This document shows, in pieces, positions 54,926 through 63,664 of a stretch of 64,000 bases of DNA. Position 1 is the stretch's first letter. Each line of letters starts with the position of its first letter. A program made the position numbers and the translations under genes. The notes under the pieces were generated by a model, which saw nothing but the letters and a program-made list of their open reading frames with translations, did no database searches and was not told where the DNA came from. This DNA comes from Flavobacterium sp. BFFFF2 (lineage in GTDB: Bacteria; Bacteroidota; Bacteroidia; Flavobacteriales; Flavobacteriaceae), in contig NKJD01000001.1 of the NCBI GenBank assembly GCA_002256385.1, positions 62,001-126,000 of the forward strand, written 5' to 3'.

Positions 54926-54948
54926 AAGCTCCCAATGGGAGCTTTTTT
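54926..54948 (+). terminator. Terminator after the GH13 gene
   Basis: A perfect 8-bp stem AAGCTCCC / GGGAGCTT with loop AAT and a run of T, 4 bp past the stop. It insulates the next operon. Confidence 0.92.
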
Positions 54949-55084
54949 ATTTTAGAAAACCGTGAATATATTTATTGTTGGATTTATATTTAAATTGAAA
55001 TGTTGCGACAATAACATGTAAAAACTTATTTAACAAGAAGTTACAATTATAAAAAAACTGATTTCACTAAAGTATCAATTAATG

Positions 55085-55096
55085 ATTCCTTAAGGA
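55085..55096. promoter_or_regulatory. Perfect 12-bp palindrome upstream of the six-gene operon
   Basis: TTCCTTAAGGAA is a perfect palindrome 68 bp before the PqqD-like gene, in the 240-bp gap that must hold the operon promoter. No exact TAnnTTTG box is seen in this gap, so the promoter itself is undefined. An operator role is a guess from position. Confidence 0.4.
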
Positions 55097-55163
55097 AATA
55101 AGGGAAAAGATTCCACCACGAGCTGCGTCTAAAAGTGCAGTAACAACCCATAAAAATATCCTT

Positions 55164-55418
55164 ATGAAACTAAATCGCAGTTTGGCCATCAGTGATAATG
55201 GCTTTATTTTTAACCCAAACACTGGAGATAGTTTTTCAGTGAATGATTTGGGTTTGTCCATTTTGCAAAAAATTCGTGAAGGAAATTCAAAAAAAGACAT
55301 TGTAGCCGCCCTTTGTGCCGACTACAATGCTGAAAAATCTGTCATTGAAAAAGACATGGACGAGTTTTTAAAAGTAATAAGAACCCACCAACTAATTGAG
55401 TTCAATGACGAGGCGTAA
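55164..55418 (+). CDS. PqqD-like small protein (peptide-chaperone/RRE type)
   Basis: 84 residues with the PqqD pattern: an N-terminal beta region (RSLAISDNGFIFNPNTGDSFSVNDLG), then a winged-helix part (SILQKIREGNSKKDIVAALCADYNAEKSVIEKDMDEFL), then a closing strand (HQLIEF). Such domains bind leader peptides for modifying enzymes in RiPP pathways (RRE), but many stand-alone homologues have no known partner. No phosphopantetheine serine motif is visible, so it is not an acyl carrier. Its end overlaps the ATP-grasp gene by 14 bp. It opens the operon. Confidence 0.75.
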   Translation: MKLNRSLAISDNGFIFNPNTGDSFSVNDLGLSILQKIREGNSKKDIVAALCADYNAEKSVIEKDMDEFLKVIRTHQLIEFNDEA

Positions 55419-56454
55419 ACTGACCGTAGCCGTTACTGGACTCAATAATATTGACAGTCCAGGCCCTGGTATTCCGGTGGCTCGCGCGCTCAAAGAAAGT
55501 GTCGAGTTTGACATTCGGGTCATTGGCCTTTCTTATGAAACCCTCGAACCAGGCATTTACATGCGTGAGTTTGTTGATAAAACTTATCAAATTCCTTTGC
55601 CATCTGCTGGCACAGCCATTTTGAAGGAACGACTAGCCTACATTCATGAGCAAGAAAATTTGGACGTCATTATTCCAAATTTTGATGCGGAATTGCACAA
55701 TTTCATTAAAATTCAGGATGTACTCAAACAGCAATACGGCATTGCAACCGCCTTGCCAACCATGGAACAATTTGAAGAAAGACACAAATCAAATTTGGAA
55801 ACTTTCGGAAAAAAGTATGGCGTCGAAGTGCCCAAAAGTCGAATGATTTATAGTACGGCCGAAATTGCTGCTATTGGGAAAGAATTTGGCTATCCATTGG
55901 TTGTAAAAGGCAAATATTACGATGCTTCCATCGCCTCAACGCCTGAACAAGCGGCTGGTTATTTTCATAAAATCAGTGCCAAATGGGGTTTACCCATCAT
56001 TTTGCAACAATTTGTTTCGGGCAACGAAGTGAACATCACTGCCATTGGTGACGGCAATGGGGCTTGCTTGGGCGCAGTTCCCATGCGAAAATTGTACATT
56101 ACTGACAAAGGAAAGGCTTGGGCTGGCGTGTCATTGGAAGATGAAACCCTCATTGATATTGCCCATAAAGTAATCAGTCTTTCCAAATGGAAAGGCGGTT
56201 GCGAATTGGAATTCATTAAAAGTAAAGAAGGGGTTTACTACCTGCTTGAAATGAATCCACGATTTCCGGCTTGGGTGTATTTGGCCAAAGGCTGCGGACA
56301 AAACCACCCAGAGTATTTAGTGAAAATTGCCATCGGCGAAAAAGCGGACGTACAAAAAGACTACCAATCGGGCATTATGTTCATCAGGTTTTCGCAGGAT
56401 ATGATTGTTCCAATGAAAGATTTTGAAACCATTAGTACGCAAGGAGAATTTTAA
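55405..56454 (+). CDS. ATP-grasp ligase of unknown substrate
   Basis: 349 residues from the ATG at 55405; an in-frame TTG three codons upstream is less likely. An N-terminal Rossmann-like domain (VAVTGLNNIDSPGPGIPVARAL) precedes the ATP-grasp core: YPLVVKGKYYDA (ATP lysine), ILQQFVSGNEVNI, GGCELEFIKSKEG, and LLEMNPRFPAW (metal-binding Glu/Asn, about residue 282). The closest style is the carbamoyl-phosphate-synthase-like and peptide-ligase branch. The chemistry would be ATP-driven amide or ester formation from a carboxylate. It overlaps the PqqD-like gene, and the decarboxylase follows by 19 bp. Confidence 0.88.
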   Translation: MTRRKLTVAVTGLNNIDSPGPGIPVARALKESVEFDIRVIGLSYETLEPGIYMREFVDKTYQIPLPSAGTAILKERLAYIHEQENLDVIIPNFDAELHNFIKIQDVLKQQYGIATALPTMEQFEERHKSNLETFGKKYGVEVPKSRMIYSTAEIAAIGKEFGYPLVVKGKYYDASIASTPEQAAGYFHKISAKWGLPIILQQFVSGNEVNITAIGDGNGACLGAVPMRKLYITDKGKAWAGVSLEDETLIDIAHKVISLSKWKGGCELEFIKSKEGVYYLLEMNPRFPAWVYLAKGCGQNHPEYLVKIAIGEKADVQKDYQSGIMFIRFSQDMIVPMKDFETISTQGEF

Positions 56455-56473
56455 TCAATTAAAAGTAAAAACT

Positions 56474-57835
56474 ATGTCAAAGAAAATATACGAACGTCCG
56501 TTCATTCAGCAATTAAATACAGGGTTCATGAATAAATTTGGAACCCGCACCGACTTTGGCCCTGTAGAGCATATTGATGGGGTGCCCGTCAAAAATTTAA
56601 TCCAAGAGTATGGCTCTCCCCTATTTGTAATGAGTGAGCGCACCCTTCGAAGCACTTATAAATCAGCCGTTCGGGCTTTTAAAACACGCTATCCGAAAGT
56701 GCAATTTGCTTGGAGTTACAAAACCAACTACATCAACGCGGTGTGCAATGTATTTCACCAAGAAGGCGCATGGGCAGAAGTAGTTTCCATCTTTGAATAC
56801 CAAAAAGCCTTGCGAAATGGCGTCCCTGGCGATAAAATCATTTTTAATGGCCCCGAAAAAAAACGGGAAGAACTTGAATTGGCCGTTGAAAACAGATCGC
56901 TCATACATATTGATCATTTTGATGAATTATATATGTTGGCTGAATTATTGCAAAATTCGGGTAAAAAAGCCCGTGTAGCAATCCGCATGAATATGGACAC
57001 AGGCGTGTACCCAATGTGGGATCGATTTGGGTTTAATTATGAAAATGGCCAAGCCTGGAATGCGATCAATAAAATCATGTCGCACGACGAAATGGTCCTT
57101 GAAGGCTTGCATTGCCACATTGGCACCTATATGCTTTCGGCCAATGCCTACGCCATTGCCGCTTGGAAATTGTGCGATTTGGTGCAGCACACCAAAATAA
57201 AGTGGAATCATAAAATTCAATACATTGATTTGGGCGGTGGTTTTGCTTCGGCCAATACGCTCAAAGGATCGTATTTACAAGGAGCCGACATTATTCCAAC
57301 CTTTGATGATTATGCAGAAGCCATTACCAATACCATCCTAAATTTCGGATTTAGCAAAGAGGACTTGCCCTTGTTGATTTTAGAAACGGGACGCGCATTG
57401 GTCGATGATGCAGGCTATTTGTTGGGTTCCGTCATTGCCAACAAAACCCTAAGTGATGGCCGTAGAGCCACGGTATTTGATTTTGGAGTAAACATTTTGT
57501 TTACCGCATTTTGGTACAATCATAAAATTTCTCCTGCCCAATATGCCTCGCATCATACTGAAGAAACAGTTTGTTACGGCCCATTGTGTATGAATATTGA
57601 TGTAGTGAATGACAATATTTCACTTCCTTTGCTTACGCCGGGCAATCATGTAGTAGTTCACCGAGTTGGTGCCTATAATATGACACAATGGATGCAGTTT
57701 ATTCAAATGAGGCCAAAAGTTGTGCTGATCGATATGAGTGGAAAAGTGCATATTATCCGCGAAAACGAAACGGTTGACACCATTGAAGAACGCGAGCGCA
57801 AACCAGAACACCTGAGCACTTTTGAGCTAAAGTAA
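56474..57835 (+). CDS. PLP fold-III decarboxylase (DAP/ornithine decarboxylase family)
   Basis: 453 residues from the ATG giving MSKKIYERPF; an upstream ATG inside the ATP-grasp gene is less likely. The PLP lysine is in FAWSYKTNY (about residue 83). GLHCHIGTY, the phosphate-binding LGGGFA, ETGRALVDDAG and CYGPLCMNIDV (second-subunit Cys and Asp) are all conserved, so it should be active. It is a divergent member: the usual EPGR is ETGR, and the general context is not lysine synthesis. The substrate is unknown; possibilities include a free diamino acid or a ligated amino acid made by the ATP-grasp enzyme. Confidence 0.85.
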   Translation: MSKKIYERPFIQQLNTGFMNKFGTRTDFGPVEHIDGVPVKNLIQEYGSPLFVMSERTLRSTYKSAVRAFKTRYPKVQFAWSYKTNYINAVCNVFHQEGAWAEVVSIFEYQKALRNGVPGDKIIFNGPEKKREELELAVENRSLIHIDHFDELYMLAELLQNSGKKARVAIRMNMDTGVYPMWDRFGFNYENGQAWNAINKIMSHDEMVLEGLHCHIGTYMLSANAYAIAAWKLCDLVQHTKIKWNHKIQYIDLGGGFASANTLKGSYLQGADIIPTFDDYAEAITNTILNFGFSKEDLPLLILETGRALVDDAGYLLGSVIANKTLSDGRRATVFDFGVNILFTAFWYNHKISPAQYASHHTEETVCYGPLCMNIDVVNDNISLPLLTPGNHVVVHRVGAYNMTQWMQFIQMRPKVVLIDMSGKVHIIRENETVDTIEERERKPEHLSTFELK

Positions 57836-57838
57836 TCA

Positions 57839-60052
57839 ATGATTTACATGAAAAATAGCAAAGCCATAGCTTCTAATTTTTGGGTAGAGAGCACCCTGAA
57901 TAGTTACAGTATTATCTTGTATTCAGATAGTAAGCTATTGGCTTTGTTGTTGATTTTGGTGACCTGCATGACCCCGAAAATTGGGATTATTGGACTGGCC
58001 TTTATCATTATTTTTAATGCTTTTTTACGGCTATTGGGCTATCACCAAGAAACCATTCGCAGTGGTTTATTGGGCTTTAATGCCTTGTTGGTAGGTTTGG
58101 CATTGGCCTATGGTTTTGAACTAAACACCTATTTCATAGGCTTGTTTGCCATTGCACAATGCTTGTCGTTGTGGATTATTATTTGGTGTAAAAACTATTT
58201 TGACCGCTATCAATTGCCCTTTTTCACCATTCCGTTTGTGCTTGTGGTCAACATGATTATGCTGGCAGCCAATACCTACGAAGTGTTTGCAATTAATATG
58301 GACTATGTGTTTTTAGAAAATTCGCTGGTGCATTGGCAAAAAGATACTTGGTATCAGTGGGTACATTGCTTGGACCACCTCAATTGGTTCCCTACCCATT
58401 TCCAAATTTTCTTGTACACGCTTTCAACGGTATTTTTCCAAAAGAGCATTTTGGCTGGACTTTTGATTTTGGCGGGACTCTTTTTCACCTCCCGATTGGT
58501 TACTTTGTACGCCTTGGTTGGATTCTATTCGGCTTTGTTTTTTTTAACGGTAATGGGTGGAGACATTGAAAATTTGAACTTCTTTTATTCGGGAGCCAAT
58601 TTCATTTTCATGGCCATTTCTTTGGGATGCTACTTTTATATTGCTAATAGGTATTCGCTGCTATTTGTGTTTGTTTTAAGCCCCGTTGTTTTGTTTTTAA
58701 TGATTACCTTAAACAAAGTGTTGTTTGCCTTTCAAATGAATGCGATGTCGTTGCCGTTTTCGGTGATCACCTCGATGACGCTGTATATTTTACACCACCG
58801 CCACCAGCAAAACTACCTGATTCCTGCCAACATCCATTTGAATTCACCTGAAAAAGCGTTGTATGAGCACGAGCAGTTTATTCAACGAAAAACGGCGAGT
58901 CCGCATTACAAAATGTCGCTGCCCTTTTGGGGTGAATGGACCGTAAGTCAAGGATATGACGGCGGCATCACGCATTTGGATGAATGGGGCAAAGCGTTGG
59001 ATTTTGTAATCACTGATGAAGAAGGCAAAACCTATGCCCAATTGGGTGAAACCACCGATAAGTTTTATTGCTTTAACAAACCCGTAGTGGCCCCGGCTGA
59101 TGGTTATGTGTACAACATCATCAATTTTGTAGAAGACAATGGCGTCAATGTGGTTAATGTGGAACAAAATTGGGGTAATTCAATTATTATCAATCATTTA
59201 AATGGGTTGTATTCACAAATAAGTCACCTTAAAAAAGATAGTTTCAAAGTGGAAATTGGGGCCTACGTAAAACAAGGCGATTTATTGGCGTATTGCGGAA
59301 ACTCGGGCCGTTCACCCGAACCTCACATTCATTTTCAGGTGCAACACACCGCTCATCTGGGTGCCGCTCCTGTTGCCTTACCCCTCTCCTATTACATTCA
59401 TTGGAACAATCAATTCCCAGAATTAGCCATACACGAAGTGCCAAAACAAGACGATAAAATTAGTCCGGTCATTTCACATTCATTGCTTTTGGAGGCATTT
59501 AGCTTTTTGCCCAATCAAACCTTACAAATTGCCGATGTGCGGGCAGATCGTGAATATAAATTTCCTATACACACCAACGCCTACAACCAATTGTATTTTC
59601 ATTGTGCCGAAACCAACAGTGTATTGTATTTTAAGCAAGATGGCACCTTGTTTATGATGGATTATTTTGAAGGCGATACAGCAAGTCCTTTGTTTCTGTT
59701 TTACCAGTCGTGTTATGCCATTTTACTGGGTTATTACCCCGACTTGCGCCTCGATTTTACCATGCCGATTTACCGATTCATGCCCAAATGGTGGCTCTAC
59801 ATCAATGATTTATTGGCGCCGATTAAAAATTTGTCAACGGTCCGGTTTTACAGCAAACCCAAGTTAATTGACAACGGATTGGATCCAGATTTTATCCTAC
59901 TTGAAACAGGATTTGATCGGGTCATTGGAAATCAACCATTTTCAAGTTGTCAGTTTGACGTGAAAATCAGAAAAAATGCAGGCATTGAAATTACCGATAA
60001 AAAAACCAATAAAACCTATTTATTAGCATGCGTACCTTCGTTTTCAGCTTAA
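57839..60052 (+). CDS. Urea-transporter-like membrane domain fused to M23 peptidase domain
   Basis: 737 residues. Residues about 20-330 form about ten membrane segments in two similar halves, with the urea-transporter-type motif SGLLGFNALLVGLALAYG and a matching YSGANFIFMAISLG in the second half. Residues about 370-510 are an M23 (LytM/lysostaphin) domain with intact zinc and catalytic residues: HLDEWGKALDF (H...D variant), QISHL, and PHIHFQV (HxH). The last 220 residues are unassigned and beta-rich. It starts 3 bp after the decarboxylase and overlaps the next gene by 25 bp. A channel coupled to a cell-wall endopeptidase fits the sequence; orientation in the membrane is uncertain. Confidence 0.85.
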   Translation: MIYMKNSKAIASNFWVESTLNSYSIILYSDSKLLALLLILVTCMTPKIGIIGLAFIIIFNAFLRLLGYHQETIRSGLLGFNALLVGLALAYGFELNTYFIGLFAIAQCLSLWIIIWCKNYFDRYQLPFFTIPFVLVVNMIMLAANTYEVFAINMDYVFLENSLVHWQKDTWYQWVHCLDHLNWFPTHFQIFLYTLSTVFFQKSILAGLLILAGLFFTSRLVTLYALVGFYSALFFLTVMGGDIENLNFFYSGANFIFMAISLGCYFYIANRYSLLFVFVLSPVVLFLMITLNKVLFAFQMNAMSLPFSVITSMTLYILHHRHQQNYLIPANIHLNSPEKALYEHEQFIQRKTASPHYKMSLPFWGEWTVSQGYDGGITHLDEWGKALDFVITDEEGKTYAQLGETTDKFYCFNKPVVAPADGYVYNIINFVEDNGVNVVNVEQNWGNSIIINHLNGLYSQISHLKKDSFKVEIGAYVKQGDLLAYCGNSGRSPEPHIHFQVQHTAHLGAAPVALPLSYYIHWNNQFPELAIHEVPKQDDKISPVISHSLLLEAFSFLPNQTLQIADVRADREYKFPIHTNAYNQLYFHCAETNSVLYFKQDGTLFMMDYFEGDTASPLFLFYQSCYAILLGYYPDLRLDFTMPIYRFMPKWWLYINDLLAPIKNLSTVRFYSKPKLIDNGLDPDFILLETGFDRVIGNQPFSSCQFDVKIRKNAGIEITDKKTNKTYLLACVPSFSA

Positions 60053-61395
60053 TTATATTTGTCAATGGATTTAGCTCTTGGGCTCAATTTAATACTGCGG
60101 CAGAAGCGGAGCAATTGGTTTACACGGCATTTTATAACCAAGAAAATCAGCGGGTTATTGAATTAGGGCAAATGGCAATAAAAAAAGGCTTGACAACCCC
60201 TGACATCTATTACCGATTGGGGGTCGTATTTTACCAAATGAACCATTTTGACCGTGCCAGTTTTTATTTGGACAAAGCATTCAAAACGCTGCAAAAAGAT
60301 CCGCTTTTTTTGGAATATGCGTATTACGCACACCTTTTTGCCGGACATACCGAAGAAGCCCAATCGCTGCTGCCAACGATGCCTAAAGTGCTGCGCAACC
60401 GCATAAAAAATGAACCAAAATTTATTGCTCAATTGTTCTTAGAAGGAGGTGTGCTACACACCAATGAATACGACAAAAATAAAGACCAAGATTTGGCGGC
60501 TGGAAATTCTATTTTTTCGACAGCCACTTTCTATGATTGGGTCTATCTTTCGTCGGTAGGTGTGCAATTGAAACCTTCGGCCCGATGGACCATTGACGGG
60601 AAATTTACGGCTGTAAAAATTGGGTCAACTGACCGTTTTGATTATTTGCAACCAAATGGGCCGACCACCAATCAGAAAGTGGTGACCGATTTTAAAAATG
60701 AAATGCCCTATTATCAGGGGAACGTGGTGGTCAGCTACCAAAAAAGGAATTGGAAATTTCAATGGGGCGGTGGACTATATTATTCGACATTTGCCAGTTA
60801 CACCCCTGTTTTTGTTCCGCAAGGATTGGGAGTCAATTACCAAATTTTAAATGATGTGCAATCTGAAAAGCGAATAGCCAGCAGCTTGGCGGCAAGTAAA
60901 AGAATTGGGCATTGGATTCCGAGCGTAAACTTAGCGTACTCCACCCTTGAGCAAAGCCCTTCCTGGATGGGTGAAGGTGCTGTAACTTGGTATCCGAATG
61001 GCACAAACACCTTGTTTTTCCAAGGAAAAGGCGGGCTGTTGCATGTAAATAATGAACAAAGAAGTGTGTGCGGCGCATTGGTCGGATTTAAAACCACGTC
61101 AAAACTGTGGTTGGAACTTTTTGGCGGCGGCGGAAATCATAAAAACTTTGTAAGTTCCAACACCATGTATACCTATAATACACCTGAACCCATCAGATGG
61201 TATTCGGGTATTAATGGAAATTATTATCTGGACCACTGGATTTTGACATTGAGTCTCGGATGTCAGGGTCGCGAGGGCAGCAGGACTGATTTCCAGCCTG
61301 TTCCTAATCAATTTCCTTTCACTTATCAATTAAACGAACAAACTTTCACTTCAACATTTTATTCAATTAAAACTAAAATCACATGGAAATTCTAA
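60028..61395 (+). CDS. TPR plus outer-membrane barrel protein (YaiO-like)
   Basis: 455 residues. A signal peptide (end SWAQ) is followed by about three TPR units (to about residue 125, with IYYRLGVVFYQMNHFDRASFYLDKAF). The rest is a beta-barrel in the YaiO outer-membrane style, ending in SIKTKITWKF with a C-terminal aromatic residue. TPR-barrel proteins serve in export of polysaccharide or other molecules across the outer membrane, with the TPR in the periplasm. Overlap with the transporter-peptidase gene (25 bp) and the next TPR gene (13 bp) places it firmly in the operon. Confidence 0.8.
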   Translation: MRTFVFSLIIFVNGFSSWAQFNTAAEAEQLVYTAFYNQENQRVIELGQMAIKKGLTTPDIYYRLGVVFYQMNHFDRASFYLDKAFKTLQKDPLFLEYAYYAHLFAGHTEEAQSLLPTMPKVLRNRIKNEPKFIAQLFLEGGVLHTNEYDKNKDQDLAAGNSIFSTATFYDWVYLSSVGVQLKPSARWTIDGKFTAVKIGSTDRFDYLQPNGPTTNQKVVTDFKNEMPYYQGNVVVSYQKRNWKFQWGGGLYYSTFASYTPVFVPQGLGVNYQILNDVQSEKRIASSLAASKRIGHWIPSVNLAYSTLEQSPSWMGEGAVTWYPNGTNTLFFQGKGGLLHVNNEQRSVCGALVGFKTTSKLWLELFGGGGNHKNFVSSNTMYTYNTPEPIRWYSGINGNYYLDHWILTLSLGCQGREGSRTDFQPVPNQFPFTYQLNEQTFTSTFYSIKTKITWKF

Positions 61396-62000
61396 AAAAA
61401 ACAATTGGCTTAGCCCTATTAATCATTGGTTTACAAGCAAGTGCGCAAGACCAAAAAACAATGCTTGATGCTTTTAATAAAAGTTATGTATTTGAAAATG
61501 GCCAAAAATATAATGAGGCTGTCGATGCATTGAAAGCCCTAAATAAACCGAACGACTATGTAGTCAACTTGCGTTTAGGCTGGTTACTTTATAATGGTAA
61601 AAGATATGAAGAATCAGTGGCTTTCTACAAAAAAGCAGCTGCATTGATGCCTGTTGCTATTGAACCTTTGCAAGGCTTAGTTAACACCCAAATTGCCCTC
61701 AATAAATGGGGTGACGTGGAGCAAACCTATTTGGCTATTTTAAAGATTGACACAAAAAACTCGAAAACAAACTATTATTTGGGGATGATGTACTACAACC
61801 GAAAAGAATACAGCAAAGCAGATAAATATTTCTCAGTCATTTTAAACCTTTATCCGTACGATTACGATGCCATGTTGATGTCGGCTTGGAATGCCTATTT
61901 TATGGGAAAAACCAACGAAGCAAAAGACCTGTTTCATCGGGTTTTGTTATACAGCCCCACAGATGCTTCTGCTAAAGAAGGACTCGCGTTATTAAAATAA
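61383..62000 (+). CDS. Secreted TPR protein
   Basis: 205 residues. A signal peptide (end QASAQ) is followed by about four TPR-type helical pairs (YVVNLRLGWLLYNGKRYEESVAFYKKAAAL, then KTNYYLGMMYYNRKEYSKADKYFSVIL). It should be periplasmic and act as a protein-binding scaffold, perhaps linking the inner-membrane peptidase fusion to the outer-membrane barrel. It is the last gene of the operon; the terminator at 62011 follows 10 bp later. Confidence 0.82.
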   Translation: MEILKKTIGLALLIIGLQASAQDQKTMLDAFNKSYVFENGQKYNEAVDALKALNKPNDYVVNLRLGWLLYNGKRYEESVAFYKKAAALMPVAIEPLQGLVNTQIALNKWGDVEQTYLAILKIDTKNSKTNYYLGMMYYNRKEYSKADKYFSVILNLYPYDYDAMLMSAWNAYFMGKTNEAKDLFHRVLLYSPTDASAKEGLALLK

Positions 62001-62010
62001 CAACAATGTA

Positions 62011-62038
62011 ATCGGCCTCCTGTAGGCCGATTTTTTTT
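62011..62038 (+). terminator. Terminator of the six-gene operon
   Basis: A perfect 8-bp stem ATCGGCCT / AGGCCGAT with loop CCTGT and eight T residues. Confidence 0.93.
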
Positions 62039-62232
62039 GTGATAATAACTATTAGGTACGTTTAACGGCATGAAAAATTGATGAAAAAGCAAAAAATTGG
62101 CTATTAAAGATGGTTGCATCAAAAATTAAATAATTTTTAACTATTTTATGATCAATTACAAATAACTGCATTTCAACGTTTTAAACAATTTTCGAATACC
62201 AATGTTAATAAAATTGTTCATAAGCCTGCCAA

Positions 62233-62269
62233 TACCTTTGGTAGTTAACTTATTTCTACTTTAAATTTG
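62233..62269 (+). promoter_or_regulatory. Promoter boxes of the small outer-membrane protein gene
   Basis: Two exact TAnnTTTG matches, TACCTTTG (62233-62240) and TAAATTTG (62262-62269). A TTG (62238-62240) lies 21 nt before the second. The ATG at 62298 follows. The 288-bp gap before the gene is otherwise AT-rich without a recognisable element. Confidence 0.55.
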
Positions 62270-62297
62270 CCCCATCTAATTTTAAAAATTGATAAAC

Positions 62298-62903
62298 ATG
62301 AAAAAAATTATTTTAACAGTAGCTGCGGTATTTGCTATCGGTATGGTAAATGCGCAAGACAAAAAATCTAAAGGTGCATTTGGTTTTTCTGAAAGTGACT
62401 TTTATTTAAGTGGTCAAGTTGGTTACAATTCAAATGATGTAACTACTGGAGGTGTTTCAGTTAAAACTACGACAACAACTTTTTCACCAAGTGCTGGTTA
62501 TTTTCTTAGTGATAATTTTGCAGTTACTGCAGGTTTGGTTTATGCATCAACTGACAATGGTACTGTAAAATCTTCAGAAACTAATTTCCAAGTTGGAGGT
62601 CGTTATTACTTTTTAAACTTAGGAGAGCGTTTCAAAACTTTTGCTAATGCCGATCTTGGTTTTGGAAGTAAAGACAGTGGCGTAAGCGGCGCTGATAAAA
62701 CTTCATCTTTTGGATTGAATGCTGGAATTGGAATTAACTACTTCCTTACTTCAAACCTTGCTATTGATTTTAGTTTAGCTAACGTTCTTGGCTATAATTC
62801 AACTAAAACAGGTGATGATAAATCAACTAAAATTGATTTATTTGTAAACAAGTATACTAATTTCTTTACTCAGCCTACTTTCGGTTTATTATACAAATTC
62901 TAA
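62298..62903 (+). CDS. Small outer-membrane beta-barrel protein
   Basis: 201 residues from the ATG giving MKKIILTVAAVF; a TTG three codons upstream is less likely. A signal peptide ends at VNAQ. The mature part shows about eight amphipathic strands with Gly/aromatic pairs (FYLSGQVGYNS, FSPSAGYFLS, FGLNAGIGINYFL) and a C-terminal aromatic (FGLLYKF). This is an eight-stranded OmpX/OmpW-like or PF13505-type barrel. It sits between two strong terminators as a single gene. AT-rich codon use and an own promoter fit an abundant envelope protein; the function is unknown. Confidence 0.82.
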   Translation: MKKIILTVAAVFAIGMVNAQDKKSKGAFGFSESDFYLSGQVGYNSNDVTTGGVSVKTTTTTFSPSAGYFLSDNFAVTAGLVYASTDNGTVKSSETNFQVGGRYYFLNLGERFKTFANADLGFGSKDSGVSGADKTSSFGLNAGIGINYFLTSNLAIDFSLANVLGYNSTKTGDDKSTKIDLFVNKYTNFFTQPTFGLLYKF

Positions 62904-62920
62904 TCGAAATAGAAACTTTA

Positions 62921-62952
62921 AAACCCGTTCATATCGAACGGGTTTTTTTTTA
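62921..62952 (+). terminator. Terminator after the small barrel gene
   Basis: A 10-bp perfect stem AAACCCGTTC / GAACGGGTTT with loop ATATC and a long T-run. Confidence 0.93.
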
Positions 62953-62983
62953 CTAAAAAATTAAAGCATAATATATATTCAAA

Positions 62984-63577
62984 ATGAGAAGAGCTATTTT
63001 ACTTGGATTTTTTGTGTTAAGCACCCTAGCAAATGCCCAAGGCTTTCACATGGGCATTAAAGGCGGTTTAAACGTATCGCAATTATCTAAACAAACAGAT
63101 CAAACAGTCAGTTCTGCCTATGGATTTCATGCTGGTGTTTTGGCCGAAATAAAAGTGTTGGGCAAAGCATCCTTTCAGCCTGAATTGTTGTTTTCGGCCC
63201 AAGGTTCCAAAGCGGAAACACAAAATTTAGGTGCTACTACCACTTACACCGATAAATTATATTATTTACAATTGCCCCTGATGGCAAAAGTGTTCGTTTT
63301 TAAAGGACTTTTTGTAGAAGCAGGCCCTCAATTTGGCTTATTGTTAAGTGCCAATCGCGTAACCGATGTGGCCAATGCTGCATCAAGTTCAAATGACATA
63401 AAAGGCAATCTTAAATCATTTGATTATGCAGCCAATGTGGGCGTAGGATATGATTTGTTCAGTCATTTAATGGCCAATGTCCGTTATTCATTTGGCCTAA
63501 ATGACATCAATGACACCCCAAATGGGGATGCCGTTAAAAATGGGGTATTTCAGCTTTCTTTAGCTGTAAAATTCTAA
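62984..63577 (+). CDS. PorT-family-type outer-membrane beta-barrel protein
   Basis: 197 residues. A signal peptide (end ANAQ) precedes a barrel with the pattern GFHMGIKGGLNVSQLS at the start and FQPELLFSAQG, YLQLPLMAKVFVFKGLFVEAGPQFG in the middle, typical of the 'porin family / outer membrane beta-barrel' (OMP_b-brl_2) group of Bacteroidota that includes PorT. It ends in VFQLSLAVKF. The canonical T9SS protein PorT belongs to the same fold, but this gene cannot be called porT from sequence alone. It is a single gene closed by a bidirectional terminator. Confidence 0.8.
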   Translation: MRRAILLGFFVLSTLANAQGFHMGIKGGLNVSQLSKQTDQTVSSAYGFHAGVLAEIKVLGKASFQPELLFSAQGSKAETQNLGATTTYTDKLYYLQLPLMAKVFVFKGLFVEAGPQFGLLLSANRVTDVANAASSSNDIKGNLKSFDYAANVGVGYDLFSHLMANVRYSFGLNDINDTPNGDAVKNGVFQLSLAVKF

Positions 63578-63614
63578 ACCTATTTTGCCTTTTTAAATGC
63601 AAAACATCGCATAA

Positions 63615-63640
63615 AAAAAACCGCCTAACAGCGGTTTTTT
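63615..63640. terminator. Bidirectional terminator between the barrel gene and gpmI
   Basis: Stem AAAAAACCGC / GCGGTTTTTT with loop CTAACA; the A-run on the left and T-run on the right serve both converging genes. Confidence 0.9.
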
Positions 63641-63664
63641 TTTATTTTCAGAAGTACCCATTTT

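Noticed and set aside
54962..55021. GTG mini-frame of 19 codons as a RiPP precursor for the PqqD/ATP-grasp genes
   Set aside because: No leader/core division, no start signal, and it is in AT-rich DNA where such frames arise by chance.
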